Notes: generated by a model not told the origin, from the sequence alone. Shown: positions 1-8,525, counted from the stretch's first letter. The stretch: DNA of 64,000 bases from a bacterium (GCA_030431975.1 JAUIHP010000005.1:62001-126000), one strand, 5' to 3'. Numbers and translations: made by a program.

Positions 1-458
1 TCGTCCATGGCCCGGGAACGCCCGACCAGGTTCTCCACTGCCACCTGTTGGGAGAGTTTCCCGCGCAGGTGCGTGTTCTCGCGACGCAACTGTCCGACTC
101 CGGCGGCCCGTTCAACCGCCATCTCGACTCGATCCGCCGAGAACGGTTTCGTCAGATAGTCGAAAGCGCCCAGCCGCATCGACTCAACGGCGCTTTCGAC
201 GGAGCCGTGGCCGGTCATCATGAGAACGGGAGTGTCGGGACACTGCTGCCGGATTTCCGGGAGCAGGGAGAGCCCATCTCTTCCCTTCATCCGGATATCG
301 AGAAGCACGATCTCCGGCACAGTCTTCCCGACCTCGCGGAGTGCTTCCTCCGCTCCGGTCGCTTGGGTGACCTCGTAACCCTGTCGGGTCAGAGTTTGCT
401 CGAGAAACTCGCGCAACAAAGGTTCATCATCAACGATGAGGATTCGTGATCTCGACAT
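1..458 (-). CDS. NtrC-family sigma-54 response regulator, N-terminal part (cut by window edge)
   Basis: Only the first 152 residues are inside the window; the gene continues past base 1. The visible part is a receiver domain with the acidic pair at residues 10-11, phospho-acceptor D54 (LLDIRM), T82 and K104 (YLTKP). The sequence ends at NLVGRSRAM, which is how the AAA+ domain of sigma-54 activators begins, so the full protein is very likely an NtrC-type activator. The start ATG at 458-456 overlaps the kinase stop as TGATG, implying translational coupling and a cognate pair. Next to flagellar genes this resembles FleR/FlrC (inference); the AAA+ and HTH domains are not visible. Confidence 0.85.
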   Translation of the reverse strand, partial: MSRSRILIVDDEPLLREFLEQTLTRQGYEVTQATGAEEALREVGKTVPEIVLLDIRMKGRDGLSLLPEIRQQCPDTPVLMMTGHGSVESAVESMRLGAFDYLTKPFSADRVEMAVERAAGVGQLRRENTHLRGKLSQQVAVENLVGRSRAMD

Positions 459-1669
459 CAGGCGGCCTCCTTGTGAGACTCGATCCGTGGTTCATCCGCA
501 GAACGCGCGAGCGCACGTCCCCTCTCCTTGGTTGGGTCGAAACGGAGAGGAGCGCCTGACTCGGCGGGAAAGTCGAGAACGACCGAAGTTCCGCGCCCCT
601 GGGCGCTGACGACGTGGATTTCGCCGCCATGGACTTCGATCGTTCGCCGAACGATCGCCATGCCGAGACCGGTTCCCCCCGGTTTCGTTGTGTAGAACGG
701 TTGAAAGACGCGCGAAACTTCCTCCGCGCTCAGTCCGCAGCCACTGTCACGAATGACGATGCGAACCCGTTCCCGTCCGTTGATGCCGCCGGTGGAGCGC
801 ACACGGAGGCTGATCGACCCCTTGTCCTCCATCGCGTCCATCGCGTTGTTGAGCAGGTTGGCCAAAGCCTGAAGCAGAAGCCGACGATCTCCCCGAATGG
901 CGGGGACTCCGCGCTCGACTCCCATGTCGATGACGATGCCGTTGCGCCAACGGGGCGAAACTTGAAGCGAGGCCGCACCTTCCGCCAGCAGGGACTCGAC
1001 GGAGATCGTCTCCCACCTGGGCTCGACCGGCCGGCTGTACTCGAGCAGGTCTTCGACGATTCGATTGGCTGCGTCACAACCCTGAAGAATCTTCTCGACG
1101 CGGGACCGGGAGTCCGAGTCCGCTTCGACATCACGTTGAAGAAGGCTGGCGAACCCCTGAATGACTCCGAGGGGATTTCGCAACTCGTGAGCGACCGTCG
1201 CCGACATCCGTCCAAGGGCGGCAAGGTCGCGTGTCCGCTCCAGCTCGCGGCTCAGTTCATGCATGGCCGTCCGGTCGTGGAACGCAAACAGTGTGACGAG
1301 ATGTTCCCGGGTTGGCGTGTCCGTCCCATGCAGGGAACGCGACGTGGCCGCCGCTGCCACGACTTCGTAGACACGAGCGCCGGTTTCCTCCCTCGACCAT
1401 CGCAGCTCGAAACGACGCGGTTGGGTCCCAACCTCTTTCGCTTCCTGGCGCAACCGTTCCAGGACGAGCGGCGGCAAGCCCGGTTCGGTCCCAAAGGACG
1501 GCTCGTGCAGTCCATCAGAGACATGCGTGAGTTGGCCTTTGAAATCGAGCGCGACGACGCCGTCCGCGATCGATTCGAGCAGTGCTTCGAGCGTGAGGCT
1601 AAGCTGCTCTTTCTGCGTCAGCTGATCGTGGAGTCGAGCGAACTCCGTTCCTGATGTCGATGGGCTCAT
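458..1669 (-). CDS. soluble PAS-type sensor histidine kinase (FleS/FlrB-like)
   Basis: 403 residues with no membrane segment. An N-terminal coiled stretch leads into a PAS-like region around residues 25-135, which begins LEALLESIADGVVALD as in FleS/FlrB kinases. The HisKA domain has its phospho-acceptor histidine at about H161 (AHELRNPLG). The HATPase domain has the N box (LLNNAMDAM), G1 box (DSGCG) and G2 box (GTGLG). The start ATG at 1669 overlaps the upstream stop by 4 bases, and its own stop overlaps the following response regulator. It should phosphorylate that regulator. A role in the flagellar hierarchy is inferred from domain layout and location; the signal sensed is unknown. Confidence 0.85.
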   Translation of the reverse strand: MSPSTSGTEFARLHDQLTQKEQLSLTLEALLESIADGVVALDFKGQLTHVSDGLHEPSFGTEPGLPPLVLERLRQEAKEVGTQPRRFELRWSREETGARVYEVVAAAATSRSLHGTDTPTREHLVTLFAFHDRTAMHELSRELERTRDLAALGRMSATVAHELRNPLGVIQGFASLLQRDVEADSDSRSRVEKILQGCDAANRIVEDLLEYSRPVEPRWETISVESLLAEGAASLQVSPRWRNGIVIDMGVERGVPAIRGDRRLLLQALANLLNNAMDAMEDKGSISLRVRSTGGINGRERVRIVIRDSGCGLSAEEVSRVFQPFYTTKPGGTGLGMAIVRRTIEVHGGEIHVVSAQGRGTSVVLDFPAESGAPLRFDPTKERGRALARSADEPRIESHKEAA

Positions 1670-3996
1670 GGGTTCTTAAGCTCCTCGATTCTTGAAGCCA
1701 CGTCCGATTCCCAACCCAGTGAGCCTAGTCTTTCTCGGGCAAAGCGGGTCCAGAAGGCCTCCGGGTGTTGCTCGATCAGTTCTTCATAGGCGTGACGAGC
1801 CGCTTCGACCCGTCCCTTGATGAAGTGGCAGTTTCCGATCTGATATCGAGCCCAGATCTTTTCGTCCTCGGGCGCATCGACGGCCAGAAGCTCTTCGTAG
1901 GCGTCGAGAGAGGCATCGATCTCTCCGTGCTGAAACTCCAGGTCGGCGGAGCGGGCCAGTCCGCGAAGGGAAAACGGACCTGTCACTTCACGAGCCAACT
2001 CCCGGTAGAGAGCGAGCGCTTCCAAACCGCGTTTGTCTTCGTCGGCCAGGCGTGCGCGCATGAGCAGAGCCTCGGCCCCTCCGGGATCGTCCGGCGAGAC
2101 TTGCTTCAGGTGTTCTTCCGCGCTCCGGGCCTTTCGGGCGAGGAAGTCCTCGCGGCCGAAGGCGTAGTGGTAGCGGGCTCTCCAGCCCGTGTCCTCGTAG
2201 AGGTGTCCCCAGTTCTCCATCCGCTCGAGCACGGACTCGCGGTCGCCGTTGTCGAAATAGATGGCCAGGAGTTTCTCGAAGAACTCAGGCCCCAGGTAGG
2301 TCGTGTTCGGAAGCTCGCCCATCAGGTAGAGGGAAGCGGTCTTCCCGGCGCGGTCCGTGGTCATATAGATCTCGTGGAGGAGCAGGCCCGCCTGTAGTCC
2401 TGCGGGATAGTCGCCGTAGTAGCGAAAGCAACGTTCGGCCCGGCGTTCCGCTCCCTCGATGTCGTTGACGAGCCAGTCCTCGATCGCCGCCTCGAGAAGA
2501 TGTCGAGCCCGACGCGCACGCAGGGAGTCGGCCGACTCCAGCGGATCTTCCTCGTCGAAGTCCTTCCAATCCTCAAACTCCTCTTCGGCCATCAATCGGT
2601 CGTTGAGCTCTTCGTCGCTCAGCACGTCGCCGTCGGGCGTCTCCGTGATGTCTTCGACGTTGTCTTGGCCGAGCAGCTCTTCCAGCGTTTCTCGCATGCT
2701 GTCGAGCTTGTGCTTTTCGTTCTTTCCGGCCGATTCCCTGGAGTCCTCTCCGTCATCCGGGCCGGTCGCGACATCTTCGGGTGATTCGGAATTCGTCGTT
2801 TCCGTGGAGTCCGTCGCCACGGCCGGGGTTTCGCGTGTCGCCAAGACTCCCGGGTCCGATCTCCACTGGTCGTCTGCAATGTCGATCTCGTTCGCCAGGT
2901 CGTCGTCCTGCCTGTCGTCCTGCCTGTCGTCCTGCCTGTCGTCCTGCCCGTCGTCCTGCCCGGCGTCTTGCCCGTCACCTTCGCCTTCGCTCGGGTCCTC
3001 GGTTGTCTCTGAGGGAGTGTCCGACTCCGCAGAGTCGTCTTCGGAGTCGGTGGAAGCCTCGTCCCGGGACTTCTTCGAGTTGACTCTGGCAAGAATGTCC
3101 GCGATGTCCTCGATGCCGCGTTCCAGCACCTCTTCGGGAGACTCGTCCGTACTGTCTTCAGCTGTGTTGGCTGTGTTGGCTGTGTCGGCTGTGTTGGCGT
3201 TGCCGGCGTTCTCGGTCTTGTCGGCTTCGTCGGTCTTGCCGGTGTTGCCGGCTGTCTCGGCGGCGCCCGACTTGTTCACCGCATTCGACGCAGCCCTGCC
3301 AGCGTCAGCCGTATCCGCGGCTTGCCTCGTATCCGTGGCGTCCGCCGCTTCTGCCTTCGCGACAGCCTCATCGGGATCGGTCTCACTCTTGTCGTCGGAA
3401 TCCCGTTTCGCCGCGGTCTCGGGCTTCTCAAAAGCATCGGCCGCGGCTGCCGTCAGGCTCTCGACCATCTCGCCCGCCCCTTCCAGGTGCAGGCCTTCTG
3501 CCGTGACAATGGCCGTCGGCGCTTTCAAGTTCGCCGCTTCGACCAGCACGTGAATCTCGTTGCCGACCCGCCGCGCTTCGTAAGGTGTGATCTTGTTCAA
3601 CTCCAGAGTCATGCGAACCCGGCGATCCAGCGGGTTGTTCGCAAACTGGCTGGTTCGGAAGATCTTCACCGGCCCGCGGTCGAGTTCGACTTCGTAGAGC
3701 GCCGGTGCGTTGGGAAGGACGCTGAGCGCATCGGCAAAATCGAGAATGATTCGTGGCGGATTGGCCAAGGTCCAATGAGCCCACGTGGCCTGGGTCGGTA
3801 TTTTCAGAACGAACCAACCGGGCTGACTCTCGATCTGAACGCGTTTGATTTCGAACTTCGGGGCCGGGTCCGCGGCCTCGACCGGCGAAACAAACGGTCG
3901 CAAAACCCCGCACGCCAACAGCACCAACGTCCCCACGACGAAGGCCGCGCGCAAACCAGGCCCCTTGGCTGTCAGAGATGCCATTCTAAGCTGCAT
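1666..3996 (-). CDS. AMIN-domain protein with long acidic low-complexity linker and C-terminal TPR repeats
   Basis: 776 residues from the ATG at 3996, which has a GGGAGG ribosome site 10 bases upstream inside the preceding gene (11-base overlap). Positions further upstream would give a longer frame but lack a ribosome site. An N-terminal hydrophobic segment (about residues 12-33) is a signal anchor. An AMIN-like domain (about 50-155) contains NPPRIILDF and NPLDRRVRMTLEL. About 300 residues rich in D, E, S, T and A follow, including four DDRQ-type units. The last about 270 residues are helical TPR-like repeats. AMIN domains target envelope proteins to peptidoglycan or secretin-type complexes, so an envelope scaffold is likely. 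I know no named family with this architecture. Confidence 0.7.
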   Translation of the reverse strand: MQLRMASLTAKGPGLRAAFVVGTLVLLACGVLRPFVSPVEAADPAPKFEIKRVQIESQPGWFVLKIPTQATWAHWTLANPPRIILDFADALSVLPNAPALYEVELDRGPVKIFRTSQFANNPLDRRVRMTLELNKITPYEARRVGNEIHVLVEAANLKAPTAIVTAEGLHLEGAGEMVESLTAAAADAFEKPETAAKRDSDDKSETDPDEAVAKAEAADATDTRQAADTADAGRAASNAVNKSGAAETAGNTGKTDEADKTENAGNANTADTANTANTAEDSTDESPEEVLERGIEDIADILARVNSKKSRDEASTDSEDDSAESDTPSETTEDPSEGEGDGQDAGQDDGQDDRQDDRQDDRQDDDLANEIDIADDQWRSDPGVLATRETPAVATDSTETTNSESPEDVATGPDDGEDSRESAGKNEKHKLDSMRETLEELLGQDNVEDITETPDGDVLSDEELNDRLMAEEEFEDWKDFDEEDPLESADSLRARRARHLLEAAIEDWLVNDIEGAERRAERCFRYYGDYPAGLQAGLLLHEIYMTTDRAGKTASLYLMGELPNTTYLGPEFFEKLLAIYFDNGDRESVLERMENWGHLYEDTGWRARYHYAFGREDFLARKARSAEEHLKQVSPDDPGGAEALLMRARLADEDKRGLEALALYRELAREVTGPFSLRGLARSADLEFQHGEIDASLDAYEELLAVDAPEDEKIWARYQIGNCHFIKGRVEAARHAYEELIEQHPEAFWTRFARERLGSLGWESDVASRIEELKNP
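2903..2962. repeat. 12-bp in-frame tandem repeat in the AMIN protein gene
   Basis: About five near-perfect copies of a 12-bp unit (GTCGTCCTGCCT on the plus strand, the last copies varying at one base) encode repeated DDRQ/DDGQ on the minus strand. The copy number could vary without changing the frame. Confidence 0.85.
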
Positions 3997-4897
3997 GAGA
4001 TTCCGACCTCCCTGTCGGCTCCTCCATCGAGTGAACGATTCCACGCGGCCCCAACAGTTCGACGTCCTCGACTTCCAGCGAATCTCCGGCAAGAAGGTCA
4101 AAGGACGGCCCGGAAAGCGCGAGCGCCTTCCACAATTCCTCCCGGGCTCGGCGGCTCCCGACCGCGCTCGTACCGGATCCCACCCGCGCCGTCAGGCGAT
4201 TCTGATCCCCAAGAATCTGGAGCACTTCCGGTTCGGAAAAGAGGTGAAGGTGACCGGGGGTCAGCGTGTCCCCGTCCAGAAGGGGACGGACAGGCCAGGC
4301 CAGCGAACGCGCCCACTCATCGGAAAGGACGCGGCAGAGGCGCGCACCCTCCGGTACCCGGACGACGACGGAGCGTGTTCGCGGCAGTTGCGAGACCCAG
4401 TCATGAAGGTCGACGAGGTGGCGCGTCTCCGGTAGGCAGACGATCGGACCGTCCGCCGTCAGATCCTCCGCGAAGGGAAAGGAGTGCTCCTCCGGATAGT
4501 GCACATCCTCGAGGTGCCAGGCCAGGTGTCGAAGGTGAAGGTCGTGGTGACCTTTCAACCGCTGCGGAGGAGTTCCCTTCGTCGGAAGAAGATCTCGCGC
4601 ACCCAGCTTCATCCCTTCCCAGGCCGTCCGAAATCCGTCCGTCGTGTCCGGGGTCAACAGGATGATCTTGGATGCGACTTCCGGTCCGACGGCTCGCAGG
4701 AGCGTGAGCACCTCCATCCGCCGAAGGACACAGGGGATGAAGGCAAGGTCATAGGGCTGACGCTGAAAGCGCGACTGAACGAGGCGTCCATCCTCGTGCA
4801 CGACCTCGAAGACGACACGCCCGACGAGTTCCTCCAACAGTTCGCGCAGCTCGGAAGCAATGACCCCACTGTCTGTCGAAAGCAGATAGCTCTTCAC
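3986..4897 (-). CDS. degenerate CheB-like protein (pseudo-receiver plus inactive methylesterase-like region)
   Basis: 303 residues from a GTG start at 4897 that overlaps the upstream stop as GTGA. Residues 1-125 resemble a receiver fold (YDLAFIPCVL, KIILLTPDT, GARDLLPTKG), but the phosphorylatable Asp is not evident. Residues about 150-300 follow the CheB methylesterase layout: LLDGDTLTPGHLHLFS corresponds to the family's EDGD.L.PG..YIAP. The Ser of GASTGG and the His of QHM are missing (GPIVCLPETRHL; VVVRVPEG). The domain is also shortened. If the match is right it is a catalytically dead CheB relative, perhaps a binding module. The assignment is by eye and is moderately uncertain. Confidence 0.5.
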   Translation of the reverse strand: MKSYLLSTDSGVIASELRELLEELVGRVVFEVVHEDGRLVQSRFQRQPYDLAFIPCVLRRMEVLTLLRAVGPEVASKIILLTPDTTDGFRTAWEGMKLGARDLLPTKGTPPQRLKGHHDLHLRHLAWHLEDVHYPEEHSFPFAEDLTADGPIVCLPETRHLVDLHDWVSQLPRTRSVVVRVPEGARLCRVLSDEWARSLAWPVRPLLDGDTLTPGHLHLFSEPEVLQILGDQNRLTARVGSGTSAVGSRRAREELWKALALSGPSFDLLAGDSLEVEDVELLGPRGIVHSMEEPTGRSESHAA

Positions 4898-5214
4898 TCT
4901 TGGGAACCCTCTCCGGAAGCGGTGCTCGCATCGCGCCGACCGGCGTTGCGGGCCAACTTTGCGCAAAGCGCGTGAGTCGCCTTCTCGAGCAGTTCCTCGA
5001 CCTGGGCTTCCCGGACTCCCAGGACCATGGCGATCTCGGCGCTGAGCAGAGACTCGTAGTAGCGAAGGGCCAGAACCACCTTCTGCCGCTCGGGAAGAGA
5101 GGCAATGGTCTTATCCAGGTAGTCCTGTCCTCGTTGCTCGAGGATCAGATCGACCTCGCTCCGAAGCCGTGCGGTGATTCCTGCTTCTTCGAGCAGGGGC
5201 TCGATACCCAACAT
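4894..5214 (-). CDS. stand-alone sigma-70 region 4 protein
   Basis: 106 residues from the ATG at 5214, preceded by AAGGAGGAA at good spacing. The core LPERQKVVLALRYYE followed by AEIAMVLGVREAQVEELL is a sigma region 4 helix-turn-helix, closest in style to FliA (sigma-28). Regions 2 and 3 are absent: no core-binding or -10 recognition part is encoded upstream in any frame of the 236-base spacer. It overlaps the CheB-like gene by 4 bases. It may be a DNA-binding or RNA polymerase-interacting accessory factor rather than a sigma factor. The possibility of a decayed fliA is weakened by the intact frame, good ribosome site and coupling. Confidence 0.7.
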   Translation of the reverse strand: MLGIEPLLEEAGITARLRSEVDLILEQRGQDYLDKTIASLPERQKVVLALRYYESLLSAEIAMVLGVREAQVEELLEKATHALCAKLARNAGRRDASTASGEGSQE

Positions 5215-5280
5215 GGACACTTCCTCCTTCGTCGGGGCCAAACAAAAGCATGCGCGGCTCCCCCGACAGCTGGAGGGAGA

Positions 5281-5297
5281 AGAAAGTGCAGTGCCAA
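5281..5297 (-). promoter_or_regulatory. candidate sigma-54 promoter of the sigma4/CheB-like/AMIN operon
   Basis: The minus strand reads TTGGCACTGCACTTTCT. The -24 element is a perfect TTGGCAC, and the -12 element at the right spacing is TTTCT rather than TTGCT. It lies 67 bases upstream of the ATG at 5214 in a 236-base spacer that holds no gene, right after a sigma-54 activator gene. The weak -12 element keeps confidence moderate. Confidence 0.45.
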
Positions 5298-5450
5298 GAA
5301 GTAGGGGAAAACCCGAACTGAGGGAAAGAAAGCCGGAAGTGCCCACCGGGGAAAGAATTGCCCGACCCGGAAGAAAGCGGGACCTCGGTGAATCAGGTCA
5401 GTAGATTGGGGACGGGGTGGCCAGGAGGTGAAGGATCGACCACCCGCTGA

Positions 5451-6878
5451 TCAAGGACTGGCCGGTTCGTCCGTCGGTTCCAGCTCGTACTCCTTCACCT
5501 TGGTCCGAAGCGTCTGGCGGGCAATACCCAGGAGTTCCGCTGCCCGGGTCTTGTTGCCGTTGCAGTGCCGGAGCGCATGGGCGATCGCCGCCTTCTCCAC
5601 ATCGGCCAGGGGGACGACCCGCTCGGTCCGAAAAACGACCTCGCCCTGATCCTGACCGACCCGGGGAGTGTCCGGACCCCGCAGGACCCGCGATGGAAGA
5701 TCGTCCGGCAACAACTCCGGACCGTCCGCCATCAAAGCTGCGTGTTCCATCAGGTTCTTGAGTTCGCGGACGTTTCCCGGCCAGGAATACTCGCAGAGTT
5801 TTTCCATGACCTTGGTCGAGATCCCGGTCACTCGCCCCCCGACCTCGCGTGTGTAACGATCGAGGAAGTACCGCGACAGCAGCGAAATGTCCTCCGGGCG
5901 GTCGCGCAGCGGCGGAACGTGGACCGGAATGACCGAAAGACGATAGTAGAGGTCTTCGCGGAACCGCTTGGCCTCGACCTCCTGAAAGAGGTCCTTGTTC
6001 GTGGCGGCAATGAAGCGCGTGTGAACCTTGGTGTCGCTGGTCGCACTCAGCCGCCGGAACGTACGGGTTTCGAGGACGCGCAAGAGCTTGGCCTGCAGAG
6101 CCAGCGGCATCTCTCCGATCTCGTCGAGGAAGAGGGTGCCGCGGTCGGCGATCTCGAGGAGCCCCTTCTTCGGCCTTCGCGCATCGGTGTACGCCCCGGC
6201 TTCATAACCGAAGAGCTCGCTTTCGAGCAGGGCCTCGGGCACTGCCGCACAGTTGAGGTCGACAAACGGACCTTTGGCCCGGCTGTAAAGGTGGACGAGC
6301 CGGGAGATGAGTTCCTTCCCGGTCCCGGTTTCCCCGCGGACAAGGACGGTCGTCGTCCCCGCCTGAGCGACACGCCGTACCTTCTCCAGCAACTCCTGCA
6401 TGCGCTCACTCTCGCCAAAGACCGCACCGCCGAGTTCGCGTTCGCTGAGAATGCGAGTGGATTCCACTTCCTTCTGCAGTTCGAGTTCGGAGAGGGCGTT
6501 GCGAATGAGCAGGCGAAGTTGGGGAAGCTGAAGAGGCTTGGTCAGGTACTGGTAGCAGCCCAGCTTCATGGCCTCGACGGCCGACTCGATTCGTCCGTAG
6601 GCCGTCATCATGATGACGGGAGTACGCTCACGGATCGCTTTGATCTTTCTCAGAACATCGAGCCCACTCTCTCCGGACTCTTTCAGGTTCTGATCGACCA
6701 GCACGAGATCGATGGTCTCGGACTCGACGCGAGACAGCGCTTCCTTGCCCGTGGCCGCGACGTGAACGGTGGTGGATTCGTTGGCCAATGCTTCAGCCAG
6801 CGTGATGCGAATCGATTCTTCGTCATCCACGACCAACAACGTGTAGTGGAAGTCAGTCGTCGTCACGTCTTCGTTCAC
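5451..6878 (-). CDS. NtrC-family sigma-54-dependent response regulator (REC, AAA+, Fis HTH)
   Basis: 475 residues from a GTG at 6878 with AGGAGG just upstream, inside the end of the kinase gene (26-base overlap). The receiver domain has D18/D19, phospho-acceptor D62, T92 and K114. The AAA+ domain has Walker A GETGTGKE (182-189), the Walker B region LFLDEIGEM and the arginine-finger region FREDLYYRL. The sigma-54 contact loop reads GAYTDA (228-233) instead of GAFTGA. A Fis-type HTH (NKTRAAELLGIARQTL) ends the protein. It should activate sigma-54 promoters after phosphorylation by the adjacent kinase. Flagellar targets are inferred from context. Confidence 0.92.
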   Translation of the reverse strand: MNEDVTTTDFHYTLLVVDDEESIRITLAEALANESTTVHVAATGKEALSRVESETIDLVLVDQNLKESGESGLDVLRKIKAIRERTPVIMMTAYGRIESAVEAMKLGCYQYLTKPLQLPQLRLLIRNALSELELQKEVESTRILSERELGGAVFGESERMQELLEKVRRVAQAGTTTVLVRGETGTGKELISRLVHLYSRAKGPFVDLNCAAVPEALLESELFGYEAGAYTDARRPKKGLLEIADRGTLFLDEIGEMPLALQAKLLRVLETRTFRRLSATSDTKVHTRFIAATNKDLFQEVEAKRFREDLYYRLSVIPVHVPPLRDRPEDISLLSRYFLDRYTREVGGRVTGISTKVMEKLCEYSWPGNVRELKNLMEHAALMADGPELLPDDLPSRVLRGPDTPRVGQDQGEVVFRTERVVPLADVEKAAIAHALRHCNGNKTRAAELLGIARQTLRTKVKEYELEPTDEPASP

Positions 6879-8376
6879 CTTGCCTCCTCTCGATCGGTAG
6901 ATCGAGGATTGCAGTTGTGCCTTTGTTGTCTACGGGACGCAGGCTGAGAAAACCACCGTGGGCCTGCACGATCGACTGCGACAGGGAGAGCCCGAGTCCG
7001 GTCCCTCGCGGACGGGTCGTAAAAAAAGGATTCCAGATCCGATCGAGGAACTCTTTGGGAATCCCTCCCCCGGTATCTTCGATCCGAATCTGGACAAAAC
7101 GCTGTTTCGGGGCTTCGCCGACCCGACGGACCTTGTCGGTGGACCGCCTTCCGGGGCCGCGGCGCCGGTAGGGTGAGCGCCGGACGACGAGAGTGCGAAT
7201 CGTCAGCGCACCACCGCCGGACATGGCGTCTCGCGAGTTCCGGATCAGGTTGAGTAGAACCTGCTCGATCTGCCCCGGATCGAAGAAGAGGCGAGGGATT
7301 CGTCCCCGCACCCGATCATCGACACGGATCCCGGATTCTTCCAGCTCCGCGCGGGTCAACTCGAGGACCCGCTTCAGCGAGTCTTCGATCTGCCCGGAAC
7401 ACATCTGCGGACGGTTCGGTCTGGCGTAGCCGAGAAGTCCCTCGACGATGCGATTGAGCCGATCCGTTTCGTCGAGAATGATCCGGATGAACCTCTGTCC
7501 CTTGTGGTCCGGATCCAGGTCTTCGAGGAGCACCTGAGCCCCGTTGGCAATTCCGGTCAGCGGATTGCGGATCTCGTGGGCGACCCCGGCCGAGAGCTCG
7601 CCGAGCACGGCCAGTCGTTCCTTTTGTCGGTCCGCTTCCTCGTGACGGCGCTCTTCGGAAAGGTCCTGAAAGAAGGCATGAAGACGAAAGGGACTACCGT
7701 CGTCATGATCGTGCCGCGACATCTGAAGGCGAATCGGGATCTCTTCCCCGTCGGGACGACGAATGAACAGTTCGAGCGGTCCCTCCGGTTGACGCAACGC
7801 CCGGAGCAGCGGGCTTTCGCTGAGCGAAACAGGACGGAGAACGCGCGCGCAGTCGCGACCCAGGACTTCGTTACGGGAGACACCGAGGATGGCTTCCGCT
7901 TTGCCTCCGATATCCAAAACGCGCCCCAGGGCATCGACCGTCAGGAACCCGAAGGGCAGCGCAGAATCGATGGCGTCCCGGAGTCCGCCAAGAGAAAGGG
8001 AGCGCAAGCTCTCCCTCTGGTACTGCAGATAGATGGCGAGACTCTCCTCGGACTCTTCGGAGAGCGGAGAGGCCTCCCTGCCCGGAAACAGGACTCCACC
8101 GACGGGTTCATCCCGCCATTCGATGGTGACGGCGTGAAAGCCGTGCTCCAGCTTGCGGACGCCACCGGTCCACGAGTCGCTCGAGGTCAATTCGACTTCG
8201 AGGGTCTCCTCGACTTCCAGGCCGCTGTCATAAACGGGGTGCGCGGTACCATCCGCATGCAGCAGATAAAGGCGGACCGGGCCGCCGGCCGCGACCTCTT
8301 CGAGGATGGCCAGGATGGAACGCGGAAAGTCGCTGCGACTCCATTCCGTGGCTACGCTCTGTTGGGCCCTTCCCAT
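6853..8376 (-). CDS. NtrB-like cytoplasmic sensor histidine kinase
   Basis: 507 residues, no membrane segment. Residues 15-120 form a GAF-like region, 130-245 a PAS domain (FGFLTVDALGRVLDIGGKAE), and the HisKA motif AGVAHEIRNPLTG carries H267. The HATPase domain follows, with N box LLNLIRNSRDAM, G1 box DTGGG and G2 box RGTGLGLS. A basic 30-residue insertion (SPYRRRGPGRRSTDK) sits between the N and G1 boxes. The reading frame overlaps the downstream response regulator by 26 bases, so the two form a cognate pair. The ribosome site is weak. The 149-base spacer upstream separates it from the PilZ gene. Confidence 0.9.
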   Translation of the reverse strand: MGRAQQSVATEWSRSDFPRSILAILEEVAAGGPVRLYLLHADGTAHPVYDSGLEVEETLEVELTSSDSWTGGVRKLEHGFHAVTIEWRDEPVGGVLFPGREASPLSEESEESLAIYLQYQRESLRSLSLGGLRDAIDSALPFGFLTVDALGRVLDIGGKAEAILGVSRNEVLGRDCARVLRPVSLSESPLLRALRQPEGPLELFIRRPDGEEIPIRLQMSRHDHDDGSPFRLHAFFQDLSEERRHEEADRQKERLAVLGELSAGVAHEIRNPLTGIANGAQVLLEDLDPDHKGQRFIRIILDETDRLNRIVEGLLGYARPNRPQMCSGQIEDSLKRVLELTRAELEESGIRVDDRVRGRIPRLFFDPGQIEQVLLNLIRNSRDAMSGGGALTIRTLVVRRSPYRRRGPGRRSTDKVRRVGEAPKQRFVQIRIEDTGGGIPKEFLDRIWNPFFTTRPRGTGLGLSLSQSIVQAHGGFLSLRPVDNKGTTAILDLPIERRQGERRRDDD

Positions 8377-8525
8377 GGATCCATCCCTGTCGGCTCGGAA
8401 GGCTTGGGCTCAGTTCGGCCGTTTGTCAGTTCGGCCGCTTCTCGGTTCAACCGCTTCCCTGCGGTTTTGTCTGTCCGCCACCGTAGAGCGGACTGGGGGG
8501 AGGATATTCGAGGCCGAAGGGCCCC

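Noticed and set aside
2459-3553. Serine-rich plus-strand frame
   Set aside because: It is the reverse reading of the acidic low-complexity region of the AMIN protein, giving Ser/Ala runs with no domain.
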